This document shows, piece after piece, positions 63,943-64,000 of a stretch of DNA of 64,000 nt; the first letter of the stretch is position 1, and each line of letters starts with the position of its first letter. Source of the stretch: Ecdyonurus torrentis (Eukaryota > Arthropoda > Insecta > Ephemeroptera > Heptageniidae); assembly GCA_949318235.1 (NCBI GenBank), contig OX439129.1, positions 25,720,595 through 25,784,594 of the forward strand, written 5' to 3'. Position numbers and translations under genes: made by a program. Below the pieces are notes generated by a model that saw only the letters and a list, made by a program, of their open reading frames with translations, ran no database searches and was not told the origin of the DNA.

Positions 63943-64000
63943 ATCGAACTTGTTGCGAACAAAATGTCTATCTCTTATTTTGTTAGACAAAGCAAAATGT
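63943..64000 (+). mobile_element. 33-bp-unit hairpin element, copy 4 (cut by window end)
   Basis: TATCGAACTTGTTGCGAACA, then AAAATGTCTATCTC and AGCAAAATGT, matches the left end and first units of the hairpin family at 13403, 16044 and 18176. Only the first 58 bp are inside the window. Confidence 0.7.

Overview
This is a eukaryotic, animal-type window: AT-rich DNA, spliced genes with GT-AG introns, many microsatellites and homopolymer runs, and dense non-autonomous mobile elements. The gene complement (WRN-type RecQ helicase, MTRFR, an LYR microprotein, a DNAJB6-type chaperone) points to an invertebrate metazoan. The species cannot be fixed from sequence alone.

Layout. (1) 1-8309 is a giant inverted repeat (arms about 1.55 kb after removing arm-specific insertions, spacer about 4 kb) packed with smaller nested palindromes. 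No convincing gene lies in it. (2) 8310-12000 is intergenic and holds another 1.1 kb palindrome. (3) 12330-25403 (+) is a complete WRN-family helicase gene of 18 coding exons. The joined exons give exactly 1220 codons. It has helicase, RQC, HRDC and C-terminal parts but no exonuclease domain. Its introns hold hAT-like, foldback and Penelope-like elements. (4) 27082-29441 (-) encodes two mitochondrial proteins on what looks like one dicistronic transcript: a 68-aa LYR protein resembling the human MIEF1 microprotein, then MTRFR. They share an exon and a 4-base ATGA stop/start overlap. WRN and this unit are tail to tail. (5) 29.7-53.8 kb has no recognisable coding sequence and few mobile elements. 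It contains a CpG-rich block at 42.1 kb that may be a promoter or first exon. (6) 53875-60450 (+) is a DNAJB6-type co-chaperone gene with two alternative versions of the exon that finishes the J domain. Its 3' UTR probably extends to about 63.5 kb. (7) The window closes with a small hairpin element and a truncated copy of the 33-bp-unit hairpin family that also lies in WRN introns.

Functional links. The two proteins of the dicistronic unit both relate, in their human counterparts, to the mitochondrial large ribosomal subunit, so co-expression from one mRNA is plausible. This is the most interesting observation here. WRN acts in nuclear DNA repair and DNAJB6 in proteostasis; they look like unrelated neighbours. 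All exon models were read by eye from splice signals, frame and homology from memory. No transcript or database evidence was available.
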